This document shows, piece by piece, positions 6,664-6,690 of a stretch of DNA of 6,690 bases. Position numbers and translations under genes: made by a program. The notes beneath the pieces were generated by a model. It saw nothing but the letters and a program-made list of their open reading frames with translations, was not told the DNA's origin and made no database searches. Positions within the stretch are counted from its first letter, which is position 1. The number at the start of each line of letters is the position of its first letter. The stretch lies in the NCBI GenBank assembly GCA_964594665.1, contig CAZQNY010000136.1:1-6690 (forward strand), written 5' to 3'. Origin of the DNA: BM520 sp964594665 (GTDB lineage: Bacteria > Bacteroidota > Bacteroidia > Bacteroidales > BM520).

Positions 6664-6682
6664 GTAGAATATTGCCTTCTAC
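6664..6682. repeat. Small hairpin at the window end
   Basis: GTAGAA (6664-6669) pairs perfectly with TTCTAC (6677-6682) across a 7-base loop. It sits against the right end of the window, so it may be the edge of a longer repeat or structured element continuing outside. No gene is identifiable in the last bases. Confidence 0.4.
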
Positions 6683-6690
6683 AACAATGG

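Overview
The window looks like a piece of a Bacteroidota chromosome, probably Bacteroidales or a close relative. The reasons are the composition (neither GC-rich nor strongly AT-rich), A-rich leaders without Shine-Dalgarno sequences, a promoter-like TAnnTTTG box upstream of the first mutase gene, and a succinate/propionate-type methylmalonyl-CoA mutase made of two separate subunits. Species cannot be read from the sequence.

Layout: (1) 44-901, minus strand, a TIGR01777-type (YfcH-like) NAD(P)-binding epimerase/SDR protein. (2) 902-1122, a 221-bp divergent intergenic region with one candidate promoter box facing each way and short repeats. (3) 1123-6411, three plus-strand genes packed with gaps of 10 and 26 bp: mutA (methylmalonyl-CoA mutase small subunit), an arginine deiminase family gene, and mutB (large, B12-binding subunit). 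(4) 6412-6690, a non-coding tail with a good intrinsic terminator, a perfect octamer tandem array with seven regularly spaced GGG tracts (a G-quadruplex candidate), and three further hairpins.

MutA and MutB should form the adenosylcobalamin-dependent heterodimer that interconverts succinyl-CoA and (R)-methylmalonyl-CoA, the central step of the succinate-propionate route (or of propionate assimilation in reverse). MutB keeps the cobalamin-ligand His and the known active-site residues. MutA has lost them, as expected of the non-catalytic partner. The most unusual feature of the locus is the complete-looking arginine deiminase gene lodged between the two subunit genes, apparently co-transcribed with them. 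The second most unusual is the dense cluster of repeats and hairpins after the terminator. No mobile-element gene, CRISPR array, tRNA or rRNA was seen.
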